A stretch of DNA of 64,000 nucleotides from Endozoicomonas ascidiicola (lineage in GTDB: Bacteria > Pseudomonadota > Gammaproteobacteria > Pseudomonadales > Endozoicomonadaceae). A model generated the notes under the pieces. That model searched no databases, was not told the DNA's origin, and saw only the letters and a list, made by a program, of their open reading frames with translations. The stretch covers positions 903,935 to 967,934 of the forward strand of contig NZ_LUTV01000001.1 in the NCBI RefSeq assembly GCF_001646945.1, read 5' to 3'. Of the stretch, positions 36,201-45,575 are shown piece by piece (position 1 is the first letter of the stretch; each line of letters opens with the position of its first letter). Both the position numbers and the translations under genes were made by a program.

Positions 36201-37997
36201 TTCCCGCTCAACCAACTCTGCCTTTTCCCGGAAAAACTTCATTCGGGCATACAATTTCAGAATTTCCTCGTGAGCCATACAAGCCTGTTCCTGCTCCAGT
36301 TCAGACCACTGAGGAATAGGCAGTTGTTTCAGATCCTGACTATGAATGAATGGCACAACATCGTCCGTGCAAATTGACCGAATCAATTTCTGTCCCGTTT
36401 CTGACTTCAAGAAACGAAAAAGCACAACTGGACTTTTAAGCACGTTGCCAGACTTCTGTCGCAAAATGACAAAGGACTGCCCTGCCATCCAGTTATTGCC
36501 ACAAACGTCAGGAACCATCGCCAACCTGCCAGCCTGACCTTTGATAGCCAGCAAAATATCCCCCGCACGCAGTGTTTGTCCTTCTGCTCTTTTCAGGCGA
36601 TCCGGGATGACATGAACTTCCCGGGCTGGCTGATCAATAATGCCGGCATCGTTTATATCCTGAACCGTCACTTCCAGATAAACCCGGGTATCCGTCTCAT
36701 GACTTCTATCTGCCCCTTTGACAGCCTGGGCACGAATGACATCAAACGTTGATGACAACCCTCTCACGGCACTACTGCCGGGTCTGATAACCACAGTCCG
36801 GTTTTTACCAAGATAATACGCTGGATCCAAAGGCATATCGGCAAAATACTCTGCCCGTAGTTCTGACAAAGACACTTGAGTACAAAACTGACTACTCTCC
36901 GTCGAGCTCAGCTCTTCCATCAGTACATCACTGTGTATTAATTGGAACTTTGCCTCTCCGCGCTTTTTAATTGCCACTGCTTTAAAATAATCATGATCGC
37001 AATTGATCAGTCGGATATTATCCGTTGCCTGTTCAGAAAAACGCAGCAAAAATAAGGGTTGAGCCCGCCCGGGTAATAAGCCGGCTGGTAGACGAACAAT
37101 GGTATCTATCCGACCATTGCTCACCAGATACTGCCGGAACCGTTTATGCTCCGTCGTGTTCTTAATCAAAAATCGGCCAGGCACCAGAACGACGGACTCC
37201 CCTGCGCACTGCTTTAGAAGATGAGTAATAAATAACATCTCTCTCAATCGGGTATTCGGCTCAAACCGACCAAACAAATCCCTGACTTCATGTTGTTTAT
37301 AACGATGATCCTGTAACAGTACGCCGACGCCACAAGCAAACGTTCGCAATCGGTTTTGTTCAAAAAATCCGGGCGATAGAACTGGATCGCCCACGCGCAA
37401 TGTAATTTGATAGCTCAACAATGTTATTAGTGAATGCATCGACTCAGCGCAATGCTGCTCCGAAAATATCTGGAATTGCTTTCCAAGAAAAAGAGGTGCA
37501 AGTCCAAAGCCTTCATCACCAGTCAGGTAAAGAGTATCCTGAGGCACATGAGCAATTATCTGTGCAATTAACTCTCTGAGTTCAATGGGAATAACAGGGC
37601 TGGTTTCAGAGTATTTTTCATAAAGAATATAGGGCAGCTCATCAAATTTAATCAGGTTATGTCGCTTGGCTGTGATCACAGACGTTAACAGTCGCTCAAC
37701 TTCTGCCGGCGGTATTGAGCGCAAATAAACATCATGATCTGACCAGGCTGATAGCCATACTGAGTCAGTTCGAAACTCAAGCACTCTCTTCAACTGAGAC
37801 GAGAGAACGTCCGTCACCGGTTGACCATTCAACTCATCCATCACGTGATCATTAAATCGAATTGCTTCACTTAACTCCCGACGTTCACTGAGAAAGCACC
37901 AGGTCAGTAGCTGGCTTAATAAATGAAGATAGTCTGGATACCAGTTCTGCTGTAACAGCGGATCTGGCGTCAATGCATTTACGATTTCCTTTCCCAT
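36183..37997 (-). CDS. degenerate HsdM-HsdS-like fusion protein
   Basis: A 604-aa protein. Residues about 115-320 follow the layout of type I DNA N6-adenine methyltransferase subunits: IELRELIAQIIAHVPQDTLYL precedes the SAM-motif position, and MLFITHLLKQCAGESVVLVPGRFLIK and GRIDTIVRLPAGLLPG match the conserved HsdM C-terminal strand order. The SAM motif itself reads LTGDEGFGLAPLFL instead of D-P-A-C-G-S-G-G, and no NPP(Y/F) catalytic motif is seen. Residues about 410-604 resemble one HsdS target-recognition domain (AGDILLAIKGQAGRLAM, VVPFIHSQDLKQLPIP, then a helical conserved region). It is therefore probably catalytically dead. No hsdR is nearby. It lies inside the flagellar region; its role is unknown. 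Confidence 0.65.
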   Translation of the reverse strand: MGKEIVNALTPDPLLQQNWYPDYLHLLSQLLTWCFLSERRELSEAIRFNDHVMDELNGQPVTDVLSSQLKRVLEFRTDSVWLSAWSDHDVYLRSIPPAEVERLLTSVITAKRHNLIKFDELPYILYEKYSETSPVIPIELRELIAQIIAHVPQDTLYLTGDEGFGLAPLFLGKQFQIFSEQHCAESMHSLITLLSYQITLRVGDPVLSPGFFEQNRLRTFACGVGVLLQDHRYKQHEVRDLFGRFEPNTRLREMLFITHLLKQCAGESVVLVPGRFLIKNTTEHKRFRQYLVSNGRIDTIVRLPAGLLPGRAQPLFLLRFSEQATDNIRLINCDHDYFKAVAIKKRGEAKFQLIHSDVLMEELSSTESSQFCTQVSLSELRAEYFADMPLDPAYYLGKNRTVVIRPGSSAVRGLSSTFDVIRAQAVKGADRSHETDTRVYLEVTVQDINDAGIIDQPAREVHVIPDRLKRAEGQTLRAGDILLAIKGQAGRLAMVPDVCGNNWMAGQSFVILRQKSGNVLKSPVVLFRFLKSETGQKLIRSICTDDVVPFIHSQDLKQLPIPQWSELEQEQACMAHEEILKLYARMKFFREKAELVEREILREA

Positions 37998-38129
37998 CTC
38001 CCCCTCCCTGGGTGATTAATCATCAACGGAAAAGTTTAATTTCAGTCAGATACTTTTAATCATCTGCTGATTGTCTAATTTTCTGCAGAAATCCTTAGTC
38101 AGCTGTTGATTAGTTATTTCAGGGGCAAA

Positions 38130-38834
38130 TTAAAGCCCTGCCATAACTTTATTTTTGGAAACAACACGCGCATCAATAATCTTGCCAGAAGAGCGATTTC
38201 GCACTCTTATCACGTCATCCAGTAAACCACTCTCCAAAGCAACCCCCATCATCGAGACAAAAAGAGCACCATTACCGGATTGAATAGAAACTGGCTTCCC
38301 CTTATGAACCAGATATTGAGGCACCAATGTCGTCTCCTGAATAACCCGGCCAACAGGAACAGTACGATTAACTTGACGACCCTCTAATTGTTGGACATCG
38401 GTAAAATAACGCCCTCTCAATTTTGACATTGAGATACGCTGCACCTGCAGCTGTCCAGCGGTGATAACATCACCCCTGTTCAGTTTTTGCTGACTAAGCA
38501 CCACGGGGAGTAATACTTCCACTTCAGCCACGACATAGGTCTTCCACAGGCCCGGACATTCAACATTTAATCGAATAACACCAACCGGCGGTTTATGCGC
38601 CATATTACTCTTGATTTGTAAGTCTTGAGGGCAGTTTTCCAGCTTTCCCTTGAATGGCCGCAGGGTTATGGAGTGCGTTGCATCTGGGTACTTTTGCAAG
38701 AATTTCTGGACAGCGGTATTAAGAAACCCCATCACTTTTTGAGAAACAGGGTCATTTGATGAAGCCTGGCCAAAATTGGCGGCTAACGTGAACATAAAAA
38801 AAACGACTAAAAATCGTGATGTACTGAATGACAT
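38130..38834 (-). CDS. flgA: P-ring assembly chaperone FlgA
   Basis: A 234-aa periplasmic protein that assists FlgI ring assembly. Signal peptide at 1-24 (FLVVFFMFTLAANFGQA). The SAF-type C-domain is seen in LNRGDVITAGQLQVQRISMSKLRG, QLEGRQVNRTVPVGRVIQ and GKPVSIQSGNGALFVSMMGVALE. It follows fliJ after 94 bases, so it ends the long minus-strand basal-body series, apart from flgB where it sits in polar clusters. Confidence 0.93.
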   Translation of the reverse strand: MSFSTSRFLVVFFMFTLAANFGQASSNDPVSQKVMGFLNTAVQKFLQKYPDATHSITLRPFKGKLENCPQDLQIKSNMAHKPPVGVIRLNVECPGLWKTYVVAEVEVLLPVVLSQQKLNRGDVITAGQLQVQRISMSKLRGRYFTDVQQLEGRQVNRTVPVGRVIQETTLVPQYLVHKGKPVSIQSGNGALFVSMMGVALESGLLDDVIRVRNRSSGKIIDARVVSKNKVMAGL

Positions 38835-38928
38835 ACCTGCATCCTTGCATTGTGCATTCAGTAGTCAGGCTATCACAGACTTAAATCATCAGAAAAGGTT
38901 TATAAGAAGGGACATGACTTCTCTTTGT

Positions 38929-39339
38929 CTAACGCTGCAGATTTTCCTCCATTTCAAGCTCAAGATTGCGCTTATGCTTTTTCATTCGATCCTGTATTTT
39001 CTTCTGTAATAACAAATCCACACCTTTCATTTTTCTATGCTGAACAGTCAACTCAGACTCTAATGCCTTCAATTTTGATTGATGATCCGATATTTTCTCA
39101 TCGATAAGATGACCCACATCGCTGAGCAGTGATGAAAATTGATTTTGATTCCAGCACAACAGGGCGTTTAGTCGCTCACCTTTCTGCAGGTGATTCTGAT
39201 GATTACTGTCATCCACCATCTTCTTCTGATTGATTAAACCATCCACTCCAGCACTGGTGACAGCAACGTTATTTTGTAAGTCTTTTGACTTATATTCCAT
39301 CATTCGGTGCAGTCGCTTGAGTTGTTGTTCATCTGCCAC
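38929..39339 (-). CDS. fliJ: flagellar export chaperone FliJ
   Basis: A 136-aa predicted coiled coil (QQLKRLHRMMEYKSKDLQNN at the start, long charged helices to the end) with no other feature, as is usual for FliJ. It escorts cargo and links the FliI hexamer to FlhA. Assignment rests on coiled-coil character, size and the position overlapping fliI by 11 bases. Confidence 0.82.
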   Translation of the reverse strand: MADEQQLKRLHRMMEYKSKDLQNNVAVTSAGVDGLINQKKMVDDSNHQNHLQKGERLNALLCWNQNQFSSLLSDVGHLIDEKISDHQSKLKALESELTVQHRKMKGVDLLLQKKIQDRMKKHKRNLELEMEENLQR

Positions 39340-40690
39340 TCGCTGCCCCCTCCCGAGTTAGCTGCATGGTTTCTAATACCCGAATAGATGCATCAGGATC
39401 AAACTGTTCAAAACGACTTTGCTGCAGAAATCGCTCCATCGCCGGGCGCATCTCAATGGCTTTATCCAATTCCTGATCTGCACCAGCCTGGTAAGCGCCA
39501 ATGGCCATTAATTCCTGAAAATGGTTGTAACGTGAAAAGAGACGGCGAAAGTTCTGTGCAGATACCCCGTGCTTTTCAAAGGTGACTTGCGGCATAACAC
39601 GACTCAGCGATTTCTCTAGATCTATCGCCGGAAAGTGACCTTTTTCTGCCAGCTCCCGGTTTAAAACAATATGGCCATCAAGTACAGAACGGGCACAGTC
39701 TACGATTGGATCCTGCAAATCATCACCATCCGCTAATACCGTATAAACGGCAGTAATCGAACCATTGCCTGCACCCGGTCCGGACCGCTCAATCAAATTT
39801 GGCACTTTACTGAAGACAGATGGCGGATAACCTCTGGACGCTGCCGGCTCACCCATGGTCAAGGCGATCTCTCGATGCGCTTGAGCATAACGAGTCAAAG
39901 AATCCATTAACAGCAGCACCGATTTACCCTGATCTCTGAAATACTCAGCAATCCGATGACAATAACTGGCAGCACGAATGCGCCTGACCGGGGATTCATC
40001 TCCCGGGGCTGCAACAACGACCGTTTTCTTCATCCCCTCGGAGCCAAGGGTATGTTCGACAAATTCTTTAACTTCCCTTGAGCGCTCACCAATAAGGCCA
40101 ACCACCGTCACATCAGCCTGCGTATTGCGGGTCATCATTCCCAACAATGTACTTTTGCCAATCCCACTTCCAGCCAGCAACCCTATACGCTGCCCCCGCC
40201 CAAGGGTAAATAAACCATCAATCGCCCGAATACCCACATGCAAAGGTTTATCCACAACACCCCGATTCATGGGATTTAATGGTATGGGTAACACGGGGAT
40301 TCGTTCATTTAACGTCAATGGCTTGTTATCCAGAGGCTCACCCATTGCATCGACAACGCGACCCACCAGTGAACTATCTACCGAAACGCCCTGATTCACC
40401 GGCACAGGAACGATTAAATCCCCGGGTGAGATGCCATCCTGATGGTTCGAAAGCGACATTAGCAAGGAGGTTTTATCATTAAAGCCGACGACTTCTGCCT
40501 CAAATCCATCACCAGACCGTGAGCGTATATGACAAAGCTGACCTACCGGCAGGCGAACGCCCACTGCTTCCAGCAACATGCCTTTCACTGCAGCAACCCG
40601 GCCTGTCAATGAAGCGACCGGCACTTTGCGAAGCCGTCCGATCATGGAGTTGGCTGTCGTTGCTGATACCTCCGGAAGTTCATTGATCAA
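39329..40690 (-). CDS. fliI: flagellum-specific ATPase FliI
   Basis: A 453-aa ATPase related to F1-beta. Walker A GSGIGKST is at 174-181, Walker B VLLLMDSLTRYAQAHREIAL follows, and GYPPSVFSKVPNLIERSG is the export-ATPase signature. It forms a hexamer at the export gate with FliH and FliJ. It overlaps fliH by 4 bases and fliJ by 11. Confidence 0.96.
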   Translation of the reverse strand: MINELPEVSATTANSMIGRLRKVPVASLTGRVAAVKGMLLEAVGVRLPVGQLCHIRSRSGDGFEAEVVGFNDKTSLLMSLSNHQDGISPGDLIVPVPVNQGVSVDSSLVGRVVDAMGEPLDNKPLTLNERIPVLPIPLNPMNRGVVDKPLHVGIRAIDGLFTLGRGQRIGLLAGSGIGKSTLLGMMTRNTQADVTVVGLIGERSREVKEFVEHTLGSEGMKKTVVVAAPGDESPVRRIRAASYCHRIAEYFRDQGKSVLLLMDSLTRYAQAHREIALTMGEPAASRGYPPSVFSKVPNLIERSGPGAGNGSITAVYTVLADGDDLQDPIVDCARSVLDGHIVLNRELAEKGHFPAIDLEKSLSRVMPQVTFEKHGVSAQNFRRLFSRYNHFQELMAIGAYQAGADQELDKAIEMRPAMERFLQQSRFEQFDPDASIRVLETMQLTREGAASGR

Positions 40691-41457
40691 GAGACAGCCT
40701 CCAGATCTTCCACCAGAGACTCTTTAATAATATCCAGACATTGAATTAATCGATTATCCAACCTGGCTTCCGCCTCGCCTTCACTGGCAACTATTCGACA
40801 GTCACCAGGCATTAAATTCTCAGTAACCACCAGCTGCCATGGCGCCCCAAAATCCGGCTTGGTGCGTCTCAACAGCTCAGCATCCTGATCGCATACCTGT
40901 ATGGTATAACTGTTGCTTTCTGGCACCAGCTCGAGGGATTGGCGGATAATATCCACAATTAGCTCTGGCTTGGTTTCCATCTCTTTTCGAACCACCTGAC
41001 GACAGACTTCTTCTACTACCTGACCAAGCCATACCGACAACTGTTCCCGGTTTTGCAAAGTACTGTTTTTAACGGCGGAAATTTCACGGTGCAAACTGTC
41101 TACCAGTGCCTTCTGCTGCTCTGAAACCTGCTGGGTCTGGCTGGCGATTTTTTTGGATGCTTCTTCAAAACCCTGACGACGTCCTTCATCGTAGCCGCGC
41201 TGATAACTCCTCTGCTCCATACTCTGAAGCTCTGCTTCGTGCTGCTCCTGTACTTTCTCTATCGTCCCTTGGCTGGCTTCAGAAGCCACTGAAGATTCCG
41301 GAATTATCGGGGTTTCGGAAGGAGTAACTGCACTGTGCTTTTTTGCGCGACCGTTTTTTTGAGTTTGACCAGGTCGCCCTTTCTTCTCATGCACAGGAAA
41401 ATGAAACTGCTGATAAGCTGCAGTTTCTGGCTGCCAGATTCTGGTTTTGCTCTTCAT
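40687..41457 (-). CDS. fliH: flagellar export ATPase regulator FliH
   Basis: A 256-aa protein that ties FliI to the C-ring. The N-terminal 60 residues are Lys/Gln-rich. RSYQRGYDEGRRQGFEEASKK carries the spaced Gly repeat typical of FliH, followed by coiled coil and the FliH/YscL C-domain (VEEVCRQVVRKEMETKPELIVDIIRQSLELV). It lies 15 bases after fliG and overlaps fliI. Confidence 0.92.
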   Translation of the reverse strand: MKSKTRIWQPETAAYQQFHFPVHEKKGRPGQTQKNGRAKKHSAVTPSETPIIPESSVASEASQGTIEKVQEQHEAELQSMEQRSYQRGYDEGRRQGFEEASKKIASQTQQVSEQQKALVDSLHREISAVKNSTLQNREQLSVWLGQVVEEVCRQVVRKEMETKPELIVDIIRQSLELVPESNSYTIQVCDQDAELLRRTKPDFGAPWQLVVTENLMPGDCRIVASEGEAEARLDNRLIQCLDIIKESLVEDLEAVS

Positions 41458-41472
41458 GGAAGCCTCATAGGG

Positions 41473-42492
41473 TTACTCAATCATCTCTTCATCTTCATTA
41501 AAGCTCAGCTCAATTTCACCACTGGCCGCCAGCTGCCGTGCAATTCTCAATACATCATTACGGGCACCCTGAACCTGGCTGGCACGCACCGAACCGAGGT
41601 TCTCAATATCCTCCAACAGGAATTTCGAAGCCCGCTTGGTCATGGTGCCAACAATGGCATCCATCACATCTTGAGGAGCACCTTTCAATGCCAGCACAAG
41701 AATATCCTGGCTGACCTCACTGGCAATGCGACGAATTACGTCTTCATCCAACCGCGTCAGATGCTCAAAGACAAACATCTGCTGCTCAATTTTCTCTGCA
41801 AGTTTCTTGTCTTGCTCTTTGAAGTAACCCAGAACATTTTTAACCGTACCTTCACCCATTCGATTCATGATATCCGCAACCTGACGTAAGCCACTGACCG
41901 TGGTGTTCTGGCTGGTGCTGAGACGGCCAATATTGTCATCAAACATCCGGTTCAGTTCCTGCAGAATGGAGGGATGCAGTTCTTCAAGGCGGGCAACTCT
42001 GGACAACAAATCCTGATGAGTAGCAACGGGCAAACGCTGAAGAACCTCTGCCGCCTGCTCAGGCCCAAGGTAAGTCAGCACCACTGCCTGAAGCTGAGGA
42101 TGCTCGCCGGCAATCAACTCGGTAATCGTCGCAGAATCCATCATTTTCATGGTTTCCAATGTGGTGTCTTCATCACCAAAGATCGAGTCCATGACGTTTT
42201 TGGCTTCTTTATCGCCCAGTGCCAGCTTCAGGGTTTTGTCTAAATAGCCACGAGATGATCCCGTAAGACCACTGTCGTATCGATAGGTGTGGAAAAAGAT
42301 ATCCAACACTTCCTGAACCTGATCTCTCTTCAACGGTGCCATGGTTGCCATAGCAGCACTGACCTGCCGAACTTCTCGCTGGCTAAGATGCTCCAACACC
42401 TTTGAAGCCCCCTTTTCTCCAAGGCTGAGCATCAGGATGGCAATGTCTCTGGTTGTTGGCTGCCTAATGGCAAGATCACGATTCTCACTCAT
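41473..42492 (-). CDS. fliG: flagellar switch protein FliG
   Basis: A 339-aa rotor protein. N-domain RDIAILMLSLGEKGASKVLEHLSQREV binds FliF; the armadillo middle has the EHPQ motif (ELIAGEHPQLQAVVLTYLG). The C-domain RFAKK-like torque helix is DVIRRIASEVSQDILVLALKGAPQDVMDAIVGTMTKRAS. The length is close to that of E. coli (331). Confidence 0.96.
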   Translation of the reverse strand: MSENRDLAIRQPTTRDIAILMLSLGEKGASKVLEHLSQREVRQVSAAMATMAPLKRDQVQEVLDIFFHTYRYDSGLTGSSRGYLDKTLKLALGDKEAKNVMDSIFGDEDTTLETMKMMDSATITELIAGEHPQLQAVVLTYLGPEQAAEVLQRLPVATHQDLLSRVARLEELHPSILQELNRMFDDNIGRLSTSQNTTVSGLRQVADIMNRMGEGTVKNVLGYFKEQDKKLAEKIEQQMFVFEHLTRLDEDVIRRIASEVSQDILVLALKGAPQDVMDAIVGTMTKRASKFLLEDIENLGSVRASQVQGARNDVLRIARQLAASGEIELSFNEDEEMIE

Positions 42493-42529
42493 GTTTTCAT
42501 TTATTCTCTTTTTTATCGGTCATCAATGA

Positions 42530-44203
42530 CTACGTCTCATAATTGCTCATCCACAGCTGGATCACCTGCGCCACTCGTTCAGGCTGTTTCACCGACAGCT
42601 TTCTCATATGGGTCACCTGAGTTTCAAAATCTGCCAGCTCCGGTGGCAGTAGGTGGAAACTTTCATCAAACATGGCTCGTCGTTTCTCAGGATCCACTTC
42701 GTCCATATGGGCCAGTTCACCATGCCCTTCTGCTAGCGCTGGCAGTAATTCTTTTGGTGGTTCCAAGTTGACCGTGACTTGTTGCATCAGCGGTCGAATC
42801 AAATAGAACAACACTAAAATCGCCAATAACGTACCGCAGCCGTATTTCACGTAATACAGCGTCTGTGGCTGTTGCCACCATGCCATCGTGCTGTCCGGAG
42901 CACCTTCAACAGGAACAAACGGTGCGGTATGAATACTGATCTGATCACCTCTTACCTGATCCAATCCTGTCGCATCAATAATCATCTGACGCATACTGTC
43001 CAGTCGAGCCTGATCCCACTCCGCTACAGCACCAGAAACAGCACCTTCAGCCTGATCATTAAAGACGACAGCAATACTCAGTTTATCAACACGACCCTGG
43101 TGGTTTGATACCTGGCGGGTTACTTTGTCCACTTCATAATTGCGCACAAATTCCGACTGACTACTGTTCTCGGTCTCCGCTTCTTCATCCGTCTCTGCCG
43201 GAGGCTGATTGCTTAATGTGCCTGGAACGCCTATCGCTGGCCCTCCGGTATTGATGCGCTCTTTTCCTTGCTCACTTCGTACCACCGCTGTCGCTGGATC
43301 AAACTGCTCTACGGTCTGAATCACTTTTTCAAAATCCACACTGGCGGTCACCTGTGCCCGAAAATTGCCAGGGCCAACCAATGGCTCAAGAAGGTGGCTG
43401 ATACGATCTTGATAACGGGCTTCCACCTCCTGCTTAAAATCAAACTGTCTGGACACTTCGCCAAGAGCGCCGCTTTTTTCGAGTGCTTCTGTGGATAACA
43501 GTCTGCCACTCTGATCAACAACAGATATATCTTCCCTGCTCATATTGGAGACGCTGGTTGCCACCAGATTGATGATACCTTCCACCTGTTCAACGCTCAG
43601 TCGATACCCCGGAAATAAATTGACAAAGACAGACGCTGACGGCTTTTCTTTACGCCGAATAAAGCTGCTTTGTTTGGGAATGGCCAAATGCACCCGCGCA
43701 TTTCGCACCGACTTCAGACTGATAATGGTTTGCGCCAGCTCGCCTTCCAGTCCTCTTAAATAGCGGACACCTTCGATAAACTGACTGGCACCCAGCTCCT
43801 GTTGATCCAACGTATCCAGACCTTCTGGTGATCGTGCCTGAATACCGGCAATCGACAGCTTCATTCTCGCCTGACTTAGTTGACCAGCGTCTACCATCAC
43901 TTGTCCGGATTCAGGATGAAGCGTGTAGTTCAGCCCTTCCCGTTCCAGCACTTCAACAATACTGGACACTTCGTAAAGCTCCTGATTGCCGTACAAAGGC
44001 TGATAATCGGCGGCTTGCGACCAGAGCCAAAGCACCACCAACAGAGCAATGCCAGCGGAGAGCATGATCAGGGTAATAGTCTGATAGCCTTTATTCTTTT
44101 GCAGAAATTCCTGAACCCGCTCGCGCCACAGCTGAAGCTGAGATGTTGCTTGCTCTTCTTCAATCCCGGTTTCCTGTAAACCGTCTGCTGTCGCTTCAGC
44201 CAT
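42530..44203 (-). CDS. fliF: flagellar MS-ring protein FliF
   Basis: A 557-aa inner-membrane ring protein. One membrane segment near 44-63 (ITLIMLSAGIALLVVLWLWS) and one near 445-465 flank the periplasmic ring-building domains (MKLSIAGIQARSPEGLDTLDQQELGASQF, ARVHLAIPKQSSFIRRKEKPSASV). The C-terminal tail, which binds FliG, is intact. It lies 37 bases before fliG. Confidence 0.96.
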   Translation of the reverse strand: MAEATADGLQETGIEEEQATSQLQLWRERVQEFLQKNKGYQTITLIMLSAGIALLVVLWLWSQAADYQPLYGNQELYEVSSIVEVLEREGLNYTLHPESGQVMVDAGQLSQARMKLSIAGIQARSPEGLDTLDQQELGASQFIEGVRYLRGLEGELAQTIISLKSVRNARVHLAIPKQSSFIRRKEKPSASVFVNLFPGYRLSVEQVEGIINLVATSVSNMSREDISVVDQSGRLLSTEALEKSGALGEVSRQFDFKQEVEARYQDRISHLLEPLVGPGNFRAQVTASVDFEKVIQTVEQFDPATAVVRSEQGKERINTGGPAIGVPGTLSNQPPAETDEEAETENSSQSEFVRNYEVDKVTRQVSNHQGRVDKLSIAVVFNDQAEGAVSGAVAEWDQARLDSMRQMIIDATGLDQVRGDQISIHTAPFVPVEGAPDSTMAWWQQPQTLYYVKYGCGTLLAILVLFYLIRPLMQQVTVNLEPPKELLPALAEGHGELAHMDEVDPEKRRAMFDESFHLLPPELADFETQVTHMRKLSVKQPERVAQVIQLWMSNYET

Positions 44204-44263
44204 TCTTCACTCCACTTTCCTTATCTAGCGTGCCTTGTCTAGCGTGTTTGCCAGAACCGCTGT

Positions 44264-44578
44264 TCAAACCTGCATGCGCATAACTTCTTCATAGGCTGCT
44301 ACTGCCTTATTTCTCACCTGCATCAACGCTTGAAAAGAAATGCTGGCTTTCTGGGTGGCAATCATCGTTCCCAGCAAGTCCTGAGACTCACCGGTATCCA
44401 CCTGATGCATCTGAGTCGATGCGGATTGCTGCAACTCGTTCACCCGGTCCATGGCGGATTTCATCAACTGCGTAAAATCAGGGACATCGTTTCGGCTTAA
44501 ATCGGAAGGTAATACTGATGGCTGCCGTTCAGTTCTGACCGGGTTTACCAGGCTGGAGGCCAATCCTTTGATTTCCAT
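44264..44578 (-). CDS. fliE: basal-body protein FliE
   Basis: A 104-aa adaptor between the MS ring and rod. The C-terminal block LLGTMIATQKASISFQALMQVRNKAVAAYEEVMRMQV is diagnostic. ATG 44578 is chosen because GGAG lies 5 bases upstream; the frame extends to 44611 without merit. It starts the fliEFGHIJ run. Confidence 0.94.
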   Translation of the reverse strand: MEIKGLASSLVNPVRTERQPSVLPSDLSRNDVPDFTQLMKSAMDRVNELQQSASTQMHQVDTGESQDLLGTMIATQKASISFQALMQVRNKAVAAYEEVMRMQV

Positions 44579-44634
44579 AATCGCTCCGTCTTCCAGAAAG
44601 TCTGGTAGCAAGTATTTTTCAAAGTGCCAGAAAT

Positions 44635-44653
44635 GCCTGAGATTTTCTCAGGC
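44635..44653 (-). terminator. hairpin between motY-like gene and fliE
   Basis: A perfect 8-bp stem (GCCTGAGA / TCTCAGGC) with a 3-base loop, followed on minus by ATTTC. It may end the flgM-flgN-motY transcript weakly. Confidence 0.45.
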
Positions 44654-44708
44654 TCTGAAAGGATATCGACGTTGGATTGACAGAGTTTAGGAAGAAAAAG
44701 ACATTGGC

Positions 44709-45575
44709 TTAACGAGTTATCCGAATCTCGACGCGGCGATTTCTGTTTCGCCCATCGGGGGTGTTGTTATCAGCCACAGGGTAACGTTCACCATGAAATC
44801 GCATCAGGATTTTACCAGTAGGAACCCCCATTTTTTGCAGCTCACTCACCAGTAACTGCCCCCTTTTTTTAGAAAGTTCCCGGTTCACCAATTCATCACC
44901 ATAAGAATCCGTATGAGAATCAATGGTGATACGATCAACGTTATGATCTGCCACCACATATTCAGCAATATGAAGCAACATTTGTCGTTGATCATCATCC
45001 AGTCGTTTACCGCCGGACGGATAATAAAAGGTATTGTGTTTTGCCTGTTCAAAATTCAACAGCAACAAATCGTCCATACAGCGGTAAAACTGCTCAAGTA
45101 CCGGCATAATATTCAGGGCAGGCACCTGAACAATGACCGAAGGCCCATTATTGTCGTCCACCACCAATTGTAGCTGTTGCCCTGCATGAAATGCCTTCAG
45201 AACATTCACCATGCTGATATCTATAGATAAAGAATCACCCGCGGGGATACTGGCGTTGGCAATGGGCGTATGTTGTGGTTTCACCGACCAGGGAGGTGAA
45301 GTAATCGCCACAGAGACCTGGCGCTGCTCGCTTTGAAATGGGTCTGGAGCAACGGCAATTTGCTCAACTTCACCGGCTTCGGCAATCAGCTGAAGATCAC
45401 CCAAACCAGCCACCGGATTTGATAAAATGCAGTAAAATCCATGCTCCTTGTTCATGGACCATTGATGATCTTCAAGCACCTGAGGGTAATAAATCGTCTG
45501 AGGGGCATCTGCAGAAACACTCATCTGCAGAAAAATTACGGCACCGATAATAACTGCGGCATAGCGACTCTTCAT
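44709..45575 (-). CDS. MotY-like stator-associated OmpA-family protein
   Basis: A 288-aa periplasmic protein. Signal peptide about 1-22 (ending SVSA). The first half resembles the MotY N-domain that binds the basal body (QWSMNKEHGFYCILSNPVAGLGDLQLIAEAG). The second half is an OmpA peptidoglycan-binding domain (ITIDSHTDSYGDELVNRELSKKR, PDGRNRNRRVEIRI). MotY forms the T-ring that holds stators in Vibrio-type polar and lateral motors. Its location inside the cluster, touching flgN at one base, supports that role. Confidence 0.85.
   Translation of the reverse strand: MKSRYAAVIIGAVIFLQMSVSADAPQTIYYPQVLEDHQWSMNKEHGFYCILSNPVAGLGDLQLIAEAGEVEQIAVAPDPFQSEQRQVSVAITSPPWSVKPQHTPIANASIPAGDSLSIDISMVNVLKAFHAGQQLQLVVDDNNGPSVIVQVPALNIMPVLEQFYRCMDDLLLLNFEQAKHNTFYYPSGGKRLDDDQRQMLLHIAEYVVADHNVDRITIDSHTDSYGDELVNRELSKKRGQLLVSELQKMGVPTGKILMRFHGERYPVADNNTPDGRNRNRRVEIRITR

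Noticed and set aside
36183-37997. Active type I restriction-modification locus
   Set aside because: No hsdR, altered SAM loop and no NPP(Y/F) motif; reported as a degenerate fusion instead.
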